In this document: positions 1 through 7,618 of the stretch, one piece after another
Layout of the letters: every line of letters starts with the position of its first letter
Numbering within the stretch: position 1 is the stretch's first letter
Origin: SIG452 sp045540295
GTDB taxonomy: Bacteria > Bacillota > Clostridia > UMGS1840
Length of the DNA: 46,884 nucleotides
Direction of reading: 5' to 3'
NCBI GenBank assembly: GCA_045540295.1
Contig: JAZQGY010000024.1
Location: 1 to 46,884, forward strand
The notes under the pieces: model-generated
Database searches by the model: none
What the model was told of the DNA's origin: nothing
Seen by the model: the letters and a program-made list of their open reading frames with translations, nothing else
Program-made: the position numbers and the translations under genes

Positions 1-188
1 AAAAATATACAGGAACTACAATAGTAGAGTATATAAACCAATACCGCACAACAAAAGCAATTGATTATCTCGGTGATGGTTTTAATGTTACCGAAACTGC
101 TTCATTATGCGGTTTTGAAAACTTGTCTTTTTTTACTAAAATATTTAAACGCTACACCGGAAATAATCCGTCGTATTATAAAAAATAA
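1..188 (+). CDS. AraC-family transcriptional regulator, C-terminal fragment
   Basis: Only the last 61 codons are inside the window (reading frame from base 3, TAA at 186-188). The translation contains the second helix-turn-helix of an AraC/XylS DNA-binding domain: an YINQYRTTKAIDYL helix, then the hallmark ETASLCGFENLSFFTKIFKRYTG segment and a terminal NPSYYKK. The N-terminal effector domain lies off the left edge, so the ligand cannot be guessed. It is convergent with spoIVB, and the two share a bidirectional hairpin terminator. Family assignment is secure; the regulon is unknown. Confidence 0.9.
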   Translation, partial: KYTGTTIVEYINQYRTTKAIDYLGDGFNVTETASLCGFENLSFFTKIFKRYTGNNPSYYKK

Positions 189-207
189 TTGTTTTATAAT
201 ATATAAA

Positions 208-238
208 AATGCTCGTCTGTTATTTTAGACGAGCATTT
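208..238. terminator. Bidirectional Rho-independent terminator between araC-like gene and spoIVB
   Basis: Perfect stem AATGCTCGTCT / AGACGAGCATT around loop GTTATTTT, with A-rich sequence on the left and T-rich on the right, so it can work on both strands. It sits between two convergent stop codons. Its core and loop resemble those of the terminator at 1781-1815. Confidence 0.85.
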
Positions 239-245
239 ATCGTAT

Positions 246-1298
246 TTAATTCTTTGCTTCAGTTAACATATTCTCTATAAATATGCCATAACCCCTTGTC
301 GGGTCATTCACGAAAACATGCGTAACTGCTCCCACCAATTTACCATTTTGAAGTATCGGTGAACCGCTCATCCCCTGCACAATACCTCCGGTTTGAGACA
401 GAAGCTTTTCATCGGTCACACGAAGAATCATATCACGGTTACCTTTTCCGTCTAAAATTTTCATAATTTCAATTTCATACTCGCAGGTTCCTGCCTCAGA
501 AACAGTAGACAGAATCGTGGCTTTTCCAAGTCTGACCTCTCGCTTACCGGCAACAGGAAGCGCCTCTCTTTGAATAAACTGTTGATTGTCTAAAGTACCA
601 ATCAGTCCGGTTTCACAGTTTTTGATAATGGTTCCCACGGAAATGTCTGACAATACGCCAACAAGCTCTCCCACACGATTTTGTTCCGCTTTTTTGGCTC
701 CTTTGATTTCTACCAGTTCCACTTGTCCCTTTCGGATGTCATATGTTTTTAAAGTATCAGAATCATTAACAGGATGCCCTAATGCTGCAAACTGTGTTTT
801 ATCCTCTGTAAAAAAGGTGACCGTACCGATTCCTGCTGCACTGTCTCGCAACCACATGCCGCAAATCAGCTGATTTTCCTGATTTCGCTCCGGAGTCAGC
901 TTCTTTGTTATGAGAGAATCCTCACGAAGAATTGTCAGCGTAACGGTGTTTTCTCCGACGATACGGAGAATTTCCTCAAAATGTCGGGTATTCTGTAAAG
1001 CTGTATCATTGACTTTGATAATCACATCTCCGTTTTTTAATCCTGCTTTTTTTGCCGGAAGATTCCCCTGCTCCACGCCAACAATCATAACACCTTTTGT
1101 TTTCAGTCGCATTCCGACCGCTTGTCCCGACGGAATCAGGCGGTACTCGATTTGCTTTGCAACCGATATTTCTTGCTGACCGGCAGAGCGAACGGTTCCC
1201 AACAGCACACAGCTCACACCAAACGCCGCCAACAGTATCTTTAGTGGTTTAGTCTTTTTTGATTTTGTTTTTTTTCGTTTTAAATTTTTATAAAACAA
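246..1298 (-). CDS. spoIVB: SpoIVB peptidase (stage IV sporulation checkpoint serine protease)
   Basis: This is the forespore-secreted serine protease that signals across the intermembrane space to activate pro-sigma-K processing. The 350-residue protein has a lysine-rich N-terminus, one membrane segment (about residues 20-35), a PDZ domain (about 62-135, with AGLKNGDVIIKVN) and the S55 peptidase domain, including GMWLRDSAAGIGT and AALGH. Candidate catalytic residues by alignment to the Bacillus protein are H175, D296 and S311 (in QGMSGSP). The 15-residue D-S spacing equals that of Bacillus D363/S378. The start is TTG with only a weak upstream Shine-Dalgarno (GGATGTGA). In many Firmicutes spo0A follows spoIVB; here the next gene is an araC-like gene in the opposite direction, so that synteny is absent. 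It marks the organism as an endospore former. Confidence 0.95.
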   Translation of the reverse strand: MFYKNLKRKKTKSKKTKPLKILLAAFGVSCVLLGTVRSAGQQEISVAKQIEYRLIPSGQAVGMRLKTKGVMIVGVEQGNLPAKKAGLKNGDVIIKVNDTALQNTRHFEEILRIVGENTVTLTILREDSLITKKLTPERNQENQLICGMWLRDSAAGIGTVTFFTEDKTQFAALGHPVNDSDTLKTYDIRKGQVELVEIKGAKKAEQNRVGELVGVLSDISVGTIIKNCETGLIGTLDNQQFIQREALPVAGKREVRLGKATILSTVSEAGTCEYEIEIMKILDGKGNRDMILRVTDEKLLSQTGGIVQGMSGSPILQNGKLVGAVTHVFVNDPTRGYGIFIENMLTEAKN

Positions 1299-1410
1299 TC
1301 TAAAATCACATCCGTTTTTTTTATTTTTTTCTCGTTTTTAGTTTGGCTTGCAACATAAAAAAATACAGATGCAATTTTCGGTCCTTTTGGTTTTTTCAGT
1401 TTTTCAATAT

Positions 1411-1443
1411 AAAAAACTGACAGAAAATTCTGCCAGTTTTTTT
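1411..1443. terminator. Hairpin terminator downstream of small ORF
   Basis: AAAAAACTGACAGAA / TTCTGCCAGTTTTTTT forms a stem with one G-T pair and T-runs on both strands. It lies 40 nt past the stop of the small minus-strand ORF at 1483-1689 and upstream of spoIVB, so it probably insulates spoIVB from the upstream transcript. Confidence 0.75.
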
Positions 1444-1482
1444 GGGTAATATTTCTTTTTCTTTCAATTTTTTGCTATTTTT

Positions 1483-1689
1483 TTATGTTACCATACACCA
1501 GACCAGTAAGTCTGTTGCCCGACGATTTGCAAACGAAAAATAAGGAATCAATCTTGCAATAAAGGATTCCCGTTCTGCGTTTTTGATGCGATACAACTTA
1601 TCCGTCATCTTTCGGCGCTTCGCATCCATATAAAGAACAGGTGCAGGAATCGTATCTTCTGTTTTTACACAGTGAGTTCCTTGTTCCAA
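1483..1689 (-). CDS. Small hypothetical protein (68 aa, TTG start)
   Basis: I do not recognise this protein. The frame is open for 68 codons from a TTG (a few more codons upstream lack a better start) and encodes a basic, soluble-looking peptide with MDAKRRKMTDKLYRIKNAER in the middle and RRATDLLVWC near the end. A convincing bidirectional terminator lies just downstream, and a weak TTGATA...TATAAA promoter-like pair lies upstream near 1725-1760. No strong ribosome binding site precedes the TTG. The terminator is the best argument that something is transcribed here; the coding call itself is uncertain. Confidence 0.35.
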   Translation of the reverse strand: MEQGTHCVKTEDTIPAPVLYMDAKRRKMTDKLYRIKNAERESFIARLIPYFSFANRRATDLLVWCMVT

Positions 1690-1780
1690 AATGGTGATAT
1701 CACGAAGGAATCACACCCACACAGTTTTATAAACATTTTTCCAAAATTTATATCAATTCCCGCTAACCGAGAATTGCCAT

Positions 1781-1815
1781 AAAAAAGCCCGTCTGTTATT
1801 TCAGACGGGTCTTTT
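1781..1815. terminator. Terminator of the valS-dus operon
   Basis: AAAAAAGCCCGTCTG / CAGACGGGTCTTTTT hairpin with loop TTATTT, directly after the dus stop codon. It is symmetric enough to work on both strands. The stem tip CGTCTGTTATTT matches the terminator at 208-238. Confidence 0.88.
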
Positions 1816-2768
1816 TAATATACACTGTTATCTGCTAAAATTTCATCAATATAGCATCTCACATCAGCAAGCGTTAAAAGATTTGCTACCTTTAATTTAT
1901 AAGGTTTGGCATTGTGAAACCCTTTTAAATACCACAAAATATGGCATCTTGCTTCCTTAATGGCATTTTTTTTGGTTTCATTCATCCGTTCTATCTGACG
2001 GTAAAGCACCTGCATCTTTTCTTCTTTGGAAATGATACGTTCAGAATGTTTTATCAAATCAAACACAAAGGGATTTCCCAGTGCTGCTCTGCCAATCATC
2101 ACGCCGTCACAACCGGTTTCTTTCCTCATCCAAAGATAGCTATTCCGATCACACACATCGCCGTTTCCGATAACGGGAATGGTTACCGCTTCCTTAACTG
2201 CCTTAATGTAAGACAAATCAGCAACACCGGAATACTGCATTTCACGGGTTCTGCCGTGAACAGCAAGATAGTCGGCACCTGCTTCTTCGCACAATCTGGC
2301 ACATTCCACCACATTTTTATGTTCGGAATCAAAGCCAATCCGAAGTTTTACACTGAGCGGTAACTCAGTGGCTTTTCGCATTGCGGATACAATGTCAAAG
2401 AGTAGTTTGGGATTCTGCATCAATGCAGAACCGTCACCGTTTTTTACGATTTTTGGAGCGGGACAGCCTGCGTTTAAGTCTATCATACGAAAATCCATAT
2501 CCTCAATCTGTTTCACCGCTTCCGACAGTACCTGGGGTTCGTGTCCGAATAACTGCACCGAAAGGGGCGTATCTTCGGGAGAGGTTTTTAACAAGTCGAA
2601 GGTATGCTTGTCCCGATAGGTCAACGCTTTGGCACTGATCATTTCGGAAACTGCAAGGAAAGCGCCCTGCTCCCTTGCAATTTCACGGTATGCTAAATCG
2701 GTAACACCTGCCATGGGTGCCAAAATCAAATCGTTTTTGGCTAAAATATCTTGAATTTTATAATTCAT
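1815..2768 (-). CDS. dusB: tRNA-dihydrouridine synthase (DusB-type)
   Basis: Flavin enzyme that reduces uridines in the D-loop of tRNA. The 317-residue protein has the FMN-binding TIM barrel opening with LILAPMAGVTDLAYR, the catalytic cysteine C102 in LNAGCPAPKIVKNGDGSALM, HGRTREMQYSG, the phosphate-binding VIGNGDV and MIGRAALGNPF. This pattern fits the bacterial DusB family; exact substrate positions are inferred from the family. The start codon overlaps the end of valS by 11 bp, so the two genes are translationally coupled, a sensible pairing of tRNA charging and tRNA modification. A strong terminator follows immediately. Confidence 0.93.
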   Translation of the reverse strand: MNYKIQDILAKNDLILAPMAGVTDLAYREIAREQGAFLAVSEMISAKALTYRDKHTFDLLKTSPEDTPLSVQLFGHEPQVLSEAVKQIEDMDFRMIDLNAGCPAPKIVKNGDGSALMQNPKLLFDIVSAMRKATELPLSVKLRIGFDSEHKNVVECARLCEEAGADYLAVHGRTREMQYSGVADLSYIKAVKEAVTIPVIGNGDVCDRNSYLWMRKETGCDGVMIGRAALGNPFVFDLIKHSERIISKEEKMQVLYRQIERMNETKKNAIKEARCHILWYLKGFHNAKPYKLKVANLLTLADVRCYIDEILADNSVY

Positions 2769-5373
2769 TTAAGCTTGCTTCCACTTTTTCCAGTTTTTCC
2801 AAGAAGGATTTTTCTTTTTCTTTTTCTGCCTGCACCAGTTTTTCGGGAGCTTTGTCCACAAAGCCTTTGTTAGACAGCTTGCTTCTTACCAAATTTAATT
2901 CCTTTAATAAGAATTCTTTTTCCTTGGTTAAACGGGCAAGTTCTTTGTCTTTATCAATCAGTTCGTTTAAAGGAATCATCACTTCAATGCCCTGACCAAC
3001 TACATTCACGCATTTTTCGGTTAATGCATCTTTACTATCCACGAAAATCATTTCGGAGGAATAGGTCAGTTTGGTTAAAAATTCAGAACAAGCGGAAACG
3101 AAATCTTTGTCCTCACAAAGAACATACAGCTTGGTTTTGTTCTTGGGAGGAACATTCATTTCGCTTCTTGCATTTCTTACGGAGGTGATTAATTCAATAT
3201 AGTTTTCTACTTTGGCTTCTTCTTGGGAGAAATTGAACTCTTCCTGATATTCGGGGAAAGAAGAAATCATAATGCTTTCATCTTCCACAGGAAGCGCCTG
3301 GAAAATTTCTTCCGTGATAAAAGGCATAAAGGGATGCAGCAGTTTTAAGAATCCGCTCATAACATAGCATAAAACATTCTGAGCAGCTTTGTCTTCCCCT
3401 GCCATTAAGCGAGGTTTCACCATTTCGATATACCAGTCGCAGTATACATTCCAGATAAAGTCATACAGTTTGGAAACTGCCATACCAAGCTCAAATTTAT
3501 CTAAGTTTTCGTTCACATCTTTTGCCAATGCATTAAACTTGGATAAAATCCACTTATCTTCAGGTTCTAACGTATTTAAGTCCAGTTCAATTCTGTCGAT
3601 GGTCAGATTCATCAGCACAAAACGGGATGCATTCCAGATTTTGTTGGCAAAGTTACGAGATGCTTCCACACGTTCGGTATAGAAACGCATATCGTTTCCG
3701 GGAGAGTTTCCGGTTGCTAAGGTAAATCTTAATGCGTCAGCACCGTACTGGTCGATGATTTCTAAGGGGTCAATACCGTTTCCTAAGGATTTGGACATCT
3801 TTCTGCCCTGAGAGTCTCTTACGATACCGTGGATGAATACATGTTTAAAGGGTTCTTTTCCCATATGTTCCATCCCGGAGAAAATCATTCTTGCAACCCA
3901 GAAGAAAATAATATCATAACCGGTTACTAACACACTTGTGGGATAGAAATATTTTAATTCTTCGGTATTATCGGGCCATCCTAAAGTGGAGAAAGGCCAC
4001 AGTGCAGAGGAGAACCAGGTATCCAAAACGTCTTCTTCCTGCTTCATTTTGCCACCACACTTGGGACAGGTATGCACATCTTCTTTCGACACTACCATTT
4101 CGCCGCAGGCTTCACAGTAGTATGCCGGGATTCTGTGTCCCCACCATAACTGACGGGAAATACACCAGTCGTGCACGTTTTCCATCCAATTCAGATAAGT
4201 TTTAGAGAAACGGTCCGGAACAAACTGGATTGTGCCGTCTTTTACCACACGAATGGCTTCTTTTGCCAAAGGTTCCATTTTTACAAACCACTGGCTGGAG
4301 GTAATCGGTTCCACGGTGGTTCCGCAACGGTAACACTGACCCACATTGTGAGCGTGTTCTTCAATTTTTACTAAGAGGCCCTGTTCCTGCAAGTCTTGTA
4401 TCATAGCTTTTCTTGCTTCGTAACGGTCCATACCTTCGTATTTTCCGCCGTAGTGATTGATGGTGGCATCGTCATTCATCACCTTAATCACTTCTAAGTT
4501 ATGACGTTTGCCAACTTCAAAGTCGTTGGGGTCATGAGCCGGAGTAATTTTTACACAACCGGTTCCAAAGTCTTTTTCTACGTATTCATCGGCAATCACA
4601 GGGATTTCTCTGCCCACCAAAGGTAACACCAACATTTTACCAAGAAGATGCTGGTAACGTTCATCTTCAGGATGCACAGCAACTGCGGTATCGCCAAGTA
4701 GAGTTTCCGGACGGGTGGTTGCGATAATCACAAACTCGTCAGAATCCTTCACGGGATACTTAATGTGCCAAAAATGACCCTGCTGTTCGGTATATTCCAC
4801 TTCCGCATCGGATAATGCGGTAATACAGTGAGGACACCAGTTAATAATTCTGTTGCCCTTATAAATCAAACCTTTTTCGTATAAGTTAACAAAAACTTCT
4901 TTCACAGCCTTGGAGCATCCTTCGTCCATGGTGAAACGTTCCCGTTCCCAGTCACAGGAGGAACCCAGTTTTTTTAACTGATGAATAATTCTGTCACCAA
5001 ATTTTGCTTTCCAGTCCCAAACGCGCTTGATAAACTCGTCTCTGCCCAGGTCATAACGGGTTAACCCTTCGTTCACACGGAGAGCTTCTTCCACCTTAAT
5101 CTGAGTTGCAATCCCTGCGTGGTCAGTACCGGGGAGCCATAATGCAGAATACCCCTTCATTCTCTTGTAACGGATTAAAATATCCTGCAGGGTTTCGTCT
5201 AACGCATGTCCCATGTGAAGCTGACCGGTAACATTCGGAGGCGGAATCACAATGGTATAGGGTTCTTTTTTTGAATCCGGCTCTGCATGAAAATAGCCTT
5301 TTTCCTCCCAGGTTTTGTAAATACGGTCTTCCACAGAGGAAGGATCGTAGGTTTTGGAAAGTTCTTTTCTCAT
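2758..5373 (-). CDS. valS: Valyl-tRNA synthetase
   Basis: Charges tRNA-Val in the cytoplasm (class Ia). At 871 residues it is the usual bacterial size. Visible signatures are the HIGH motif as HMGH (residues 53-56, in GQLHMGHALDETLQ), the CP1 editing domain (TTRPETLLGDTAVAVHPED), a zinc knuckle (YYCEACG...HTCPKCGGK), the KMSKS motif in GRKMSKSLGNGIDP, and the C-terminal coiled-coil arm typical of ValRS. The ATG is preceded by GGTGATAACAAT, a weak binding site. The leader is only about 75 nt and shows no T-box, although valS is commonly T-box controlled in Firmicutes. It is co-transcribed with dusB from the promoter at 5451-5479. Confidence 0.97.
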   Translation of the reverse strand: MRKELSKTYDPSSVEDRIYKTWEEKGYFHAEPDSKKEPYTIVIPPPNVTGQLHMGHALDETLQDILIRYKRMKGYSALWLPGTDHAGIATQIKVEEALRVNEGLTRYDLGRDEFIKRVWDWKAKFGDRIIHQLKKLGSSCDWERERFTMDEGCSKAVKEVFVNLYEKGLIYKGNRIINWCPHCITALSDAEVEYTEQQGHFWHIKYPVKDSDEFVIIATTRPETLLGDTAVAVHPEDERYQHLLGKMLVLPLVGREIPVIADEYVEKDFGTGCVKITPAHDPNDFEVGKRHNLEVIKVMNDDATINHYGGKYEGMDRYEARKAMIQDLQEQGLLVKIEEHAHNVGQCYRCGTTVEPITSSQWFVKMEPLAKEAIRVVKDGTIQFVPDRFSKTYLNWMENVHDWCISRQLWWGHRIPAYYCEACGEMVVSKEDVHTCPKCGGKMKQEEDVLDTWFSSALWPFSTLGWPDNTEELKYFYPTSVLVTGYDIIFFWVARMIFSGMEHMGKEPFKHVFIHGIVRDSQGRKMSKSLGNGIDPLEIIDQYGADALRFTLATGNSPGNDMRFYTERVEASRNFANKIWNASRFVLMNLTIDRIELDLNTLEPEDKWILSKFNALAKDVNENLDKFELGMAVSKLYDFIWNVYCDWYIEMVKPRLMAGEDKAAQNVLCYVMSGFLKLLHPFMPFITEEIFQALPVEDESIMISSFPEYQEEFNFSQEEAKVENYIELITSVRNARSEMNVPPKNKTKLYVLCEDKDFVSACSEFLTKLTYSSEMIFVDSKDALTEKCVNVVGQGIEVMIPLNELIDKDKELARLTKEKEFLLKELNLVRSKLSNKGFVDKAPEKLVQAEKEKEKSFLEKLEKVEASLNEL

Positions 5374-5450
5374 ATTGTTATCACCTTTCGTGTGTTATTC
5401 GTGTAAAGTGGAAAACATCCTGTTTTTTCGGACATAATACGCTATTTTCA

Positions 5451-5479
5451 ATTATATACTATTATATCAAAAATTTCAA
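5451..5479 (-). promoter_or_regulatory. Promoter of valS-dusB
   Basis: On the minus strand, TTGAAA (5474-5479), 17-bp spacer, TATAAT (5451-5456). Predicted transcription start is near 5444, giving a leader of about 70 nt. It is divergent from the rpsT promoter about 100 bp away. Confidence 0.8.
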
Positions 5480-5572
5480 GTGCTTTTTGAAAGAATCCGA
5501 CGAATTTTTTATAAGAACTTCCCTTCCTCCAAAAAAATTTACAAAATTTGTGAACTTTTTGAGAAAAAAGAC

Positions 5573-5601
5573 TTGACAAGTTACGATTTATTCATTATAA
5601 T
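5573..5601 (+). promoter_or_regulatory. Promoter of rpsT
   Basis: Consensus sigma-A promoter: TTGACA (5573-5578), 17-bp spacer, TATAAT (5596-5601). Transcription should start near 5608, leaving a leader of about 110 nt that contains a folded element. Confidence 0.9.
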
Positions 5602-5624
5602 ACTAAAGGTTAAATTGGTAATAC

Positions 5625-5676
5625 TATTTGAGTGCAATGCCAAGTCGTTCTTGGTGTGCAACCTCTGACTCAAATA
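5625..5676 (+). promoter_or_regulatory. Structured rpsT leader (candidate S20 autoregulatory element)
   Basis: The leader folds into an outer 9-bp perfect stem, TATTTGAGT (5625-5633) with ACTCAAATA (5668-5676). This encloses an inner hairpin, GCAATGCCAAG (5634-5644), loop TCGTT, CTTGGTGTGC (5650-5659), with two G-U pairs and one bulged A. The asymmetric internal loop AACCTCTG separates the two stems. The ribosome binding site AAAGGAG lies about 26 nt downstream. Ribosomal protein leaders often bind their own protein; that this one does is inference. Confidence 0.6.
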
Positions 5677-5718
5677 ATACTTATAAAACTTAATTTTAAG
5701 AAAAGGAGTATTTTTGAA

Positions 5719-5985
5719 ATGCCGAACATCAAATCCGCTGAAAAAAGAGTAAAAGTTATTGCAACCAAAACTCTGCAGAACCAGATGATTAAATCCAACT
5801 TAAAAACCACTTTAAAAACTTTTGACGCAGCTTGCGAAAAGAAAGAAGCAAACTTAGCAGAAGTTTTCCAGAACACCGTAAAAACCATCGACATGGCTTG
5901 CACCAAAGGCGTTCTGAAAAAGAACACTGCTTCCAGAAAAAAATCTTCTGTTGCGAAAAAATACAACGCAGCAATCAAAGGTTAA
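5719..5985 (+). CDS. rpsT: 30S ribosomal protein S20
   Basis: Primary 16S rRNA-binding protein of the small subunit. The 88-residue basic product starts MPNIKSAEKRVK and carries the expected three-helix, lysine-rich composition ending in RKKSSVAKKYNAAIKG. The ATG at 5719 is chosen because AAAGGAG lies 11 nt upstream and S20 proteins begin MPNIKSA; the reading frame is open further upstream, but that part overlaps the structured leader. It is monocistronic, ending at a strong terminator, and is the only complete plus-strand gene in the window. Confidence 0.97.
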   Translation: MPNIKSAEKRVKVIATKTLQNQMIKSNLKTTLKTFDAACEKKEANLAEVFQNTVKTIDMACTKGVLKKNTASRKKSSVAKKYNAAIKG

Positions 5986-6002
5986 TCTGAACTCAAACAT
6001 TA

Positions 6003-6036
6003 AAATCCCGTATGGAATATCCATACGGGATTTTTT
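6003..6036. terminator. Bidirectional terminator between rpsT and the CLC gene
   Basis: AAAATCCCGTATGG / CCATACGGGATTTTTT, a near-perfect stem with loop AATAT and T-runs on both strands. It serves rpsT (plus) and the CLC operon (minus). Confidence 0.9.
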
Positions 6037-6043
6037 ATGTCTT

Positions 6044-7222
6044 TTATTTTTGATAAAGTCCGCGCCGTCCCGACAAAAGCCAGGTGATGACAGTAACGGG
6101 AATAAATAATATCATTCCGCCAACGCCAAACACTTCCATTGCCAAAAGAATTGCAGCAACAGGACATTTGGTCATTCCCGAAAACAGTGCCACAAATCCA
6201 AGGCAAGCACCTACTCCTGCAGGAAGCCCCAAAAGAGAACCCGCAACACAACCAAAGGTTGCGCCAATAAAGAAGGTAGGCACAATTTCGCCACCTTTAA
6301 ATCCTGCGGCAACCGTGATAGCGGTAAAAACAATTTTGAAGAGGAATGCTTCATATTTTGCAGTTCCCGAAACGGCAGTTTCAATAACTCCCATCCCTGC
6401 CCCATTATAATCTGTGGTTTGCAGCAACAAGGTAAGACCCACAATTAAAATACCGCCCACAGCTACTCGTAAATAGGGATTGGGAATCAGTTTTTTGCCA
6501 AAGTGTTCTGTTTTATGTAAAGCAAAGGTAAATAAAATACACACTCCTGCAAACAAAACGGCTAATAAGAGAAGCTGCCAGCTTAGATGGAAATTGTATG
6601 TAAAGTCCGGCATTAGAAACCGAACAGGTTCTACGCTTAAAAAGTGTGCCACAAAGAAAGCAACCATGGATGCCACAACACATGGGAACAACCCTGAAAA
6701 TTTCCATTTCCCCTGACGTGTGACCTCTACCGAAAAGATTGCCGCGGTAAGCGGTGTGCCAAACAGTGCGGCAAACACGCTGCTCATTCCGGCTAATACC
6801 ATCAGCTTTTTATTATCGTCTTTTTGCTTTAAAACTTGTCCCACATTGTAGCCCATACTGCCGCCAAGCTGAAGGGCTGCCCCTTCCCGTCCGGCAGAGC
6901 CACCGAAAGCGTGGGTGATAACCGTTCCGATAAAAATGAGGGGCAAAAGTACCAACGGAACATCCTTTTGTTCTTTCACCGACTGAAACACCCGATTGGT
7001 ATCCAGATTTCCAAGTCCACGGAATCTCTGATACATCGCAGCAATCAGTAAGCCGCCGAAAGGCAGAAGATAAAGAAACCAAAAGTTGTGTTCTCTTTGC
7101 TCTGTCACAAAATCAACGCTGATGTGAAAGACTGTTCCGATTAGTCCGCCAAGCACACCTAAAAGGATACCGAACAGTATCCATTTGAGCGTGTATTTAC
7201 TGTATTTTTTGACCAGTTCCAT
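6044..7222 (-). CDS. CLC-family anion channel/antiporter, possibly fluoride type
   Basis: Polytopic membrane protein of 392 residues in the CLC superfamily. The external-gate motif is GGSAGREGAALQLGGSMG with the gating glutamate at E113; the later half-motif is GFKGGEIVPTFFIGATFG. The canonical chloride-type GREGP is GREGA here, and the surrounding FGGSAGREGxAxQ pattern resembles what I recall of the CLC-F fluoride/proton antiporters, so fluoride export is a reasonable alternative to chloride transport. No fluoride riboswitch is visible upstream. The protein is shorter than Escherichia coli ClcA and has no CBS domains. It is the last gene of the yitT/aldo-keto reductase/cupin operon. AAGGA precedes the ATG. 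Confidence 0.88.
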   Translation of the reverse strand: MELVKKYSKYTLKWILFGILLGVLGGLIGTVFHISVDFVTEQREHNFWFLYLLPFGGLLIAAMYQRFRGLGNLDTNRVFQSVKEQKDVPLVLLPLIFIGTVITHAFGGSAGREGAALQLGGSMGYNVGQVLKQKDDNKKLMVLAGMSSVFAALFGTPLTAAIFSVEVTRQGKWKFSGLFPCVVASMVAFFVAHFLSVEPVRFLMPDFTYNFHLSWQLLLLAVLFAGVCILFTFALHKTEHFGKKLIPNPYLRVAVGGILIVGLTLLLQTTDYNGAGMGVIETAVSGTAKYEAFLFKIVFTAITVAAGFKGGEIVPTFFIGATFGCVAGSLLGLPAGVGACLGFVALFSGMTKCPVAAILLAMEVFGVGGMILFIPVTVITWLLSGRRGLYQK

Positions 7223-7261
7223 TGTAATAATTCCTTAAAAAAATAAGCGCATGTTAAAAAA

Positions 7262-7606
7262 TTAATCCGTTACAATCAAAGCAATAAAAGAAAGCATCTC
7301 ATTGCCGGTGTTTTTAATAGAATGACCTTGTCCTGACGGCGTGAAAGTAACCATGCCGGGAGCAATGTCCATCTGGGTTCCGTTATCGTTATAAATACCC
7401 TGTCCGGACAGAATAAAGAAGGTTTCGCTTTCGCCAAAGTGCATATGAAAGTCCACTTCTTCTCCGGGCGGTACCTGCACCAAGGAAAACAGACGGGCTT
7501 TCGGATTCCAGCCTTCAAAATCTGCTAAATTGGTTTTAAACATTTTTTCTTTTCCCATAGCATTCAGCTTGGTAGCAGTTTTTAAATCTTCGATTTTTTT
7601 ATACAT
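7262..7606 (-). CDS. Cupin-domain protein
   Basis: A 114-residue single-domain cupin. Metal ligands follow the HxHx4E pattern (H54, H56 and E61 in HMHFGESETFF), with the fourth ligand H95 in SGQGHSI. Such small cupins often bind Fe or Mn and act as isomerases, dioxygenases or sensors; no specific function can be read here. It sits 12 nt after the aldo-keto reductase stop, in the same operon. Confidence 0.88.
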   Translation of the reverse strand: MYKKIEDLKTATKLNAMGKEKMFKTNLADFEGWNPKARLFSLVQVPPGEEVDFHMHFGESETFFILSGQGIYNDNGTQMDIAPGMVTFTPSGQGHSIKNTGNEMLSFIALIVTD

Positions 7607-7618
7607 GGTAACCTCTCC

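Noticed and set aside
5374..5450. T-box leader for valS
   Set aside because: The leader is too short and has no GGTACCGCG-type sequence or terminator stem.
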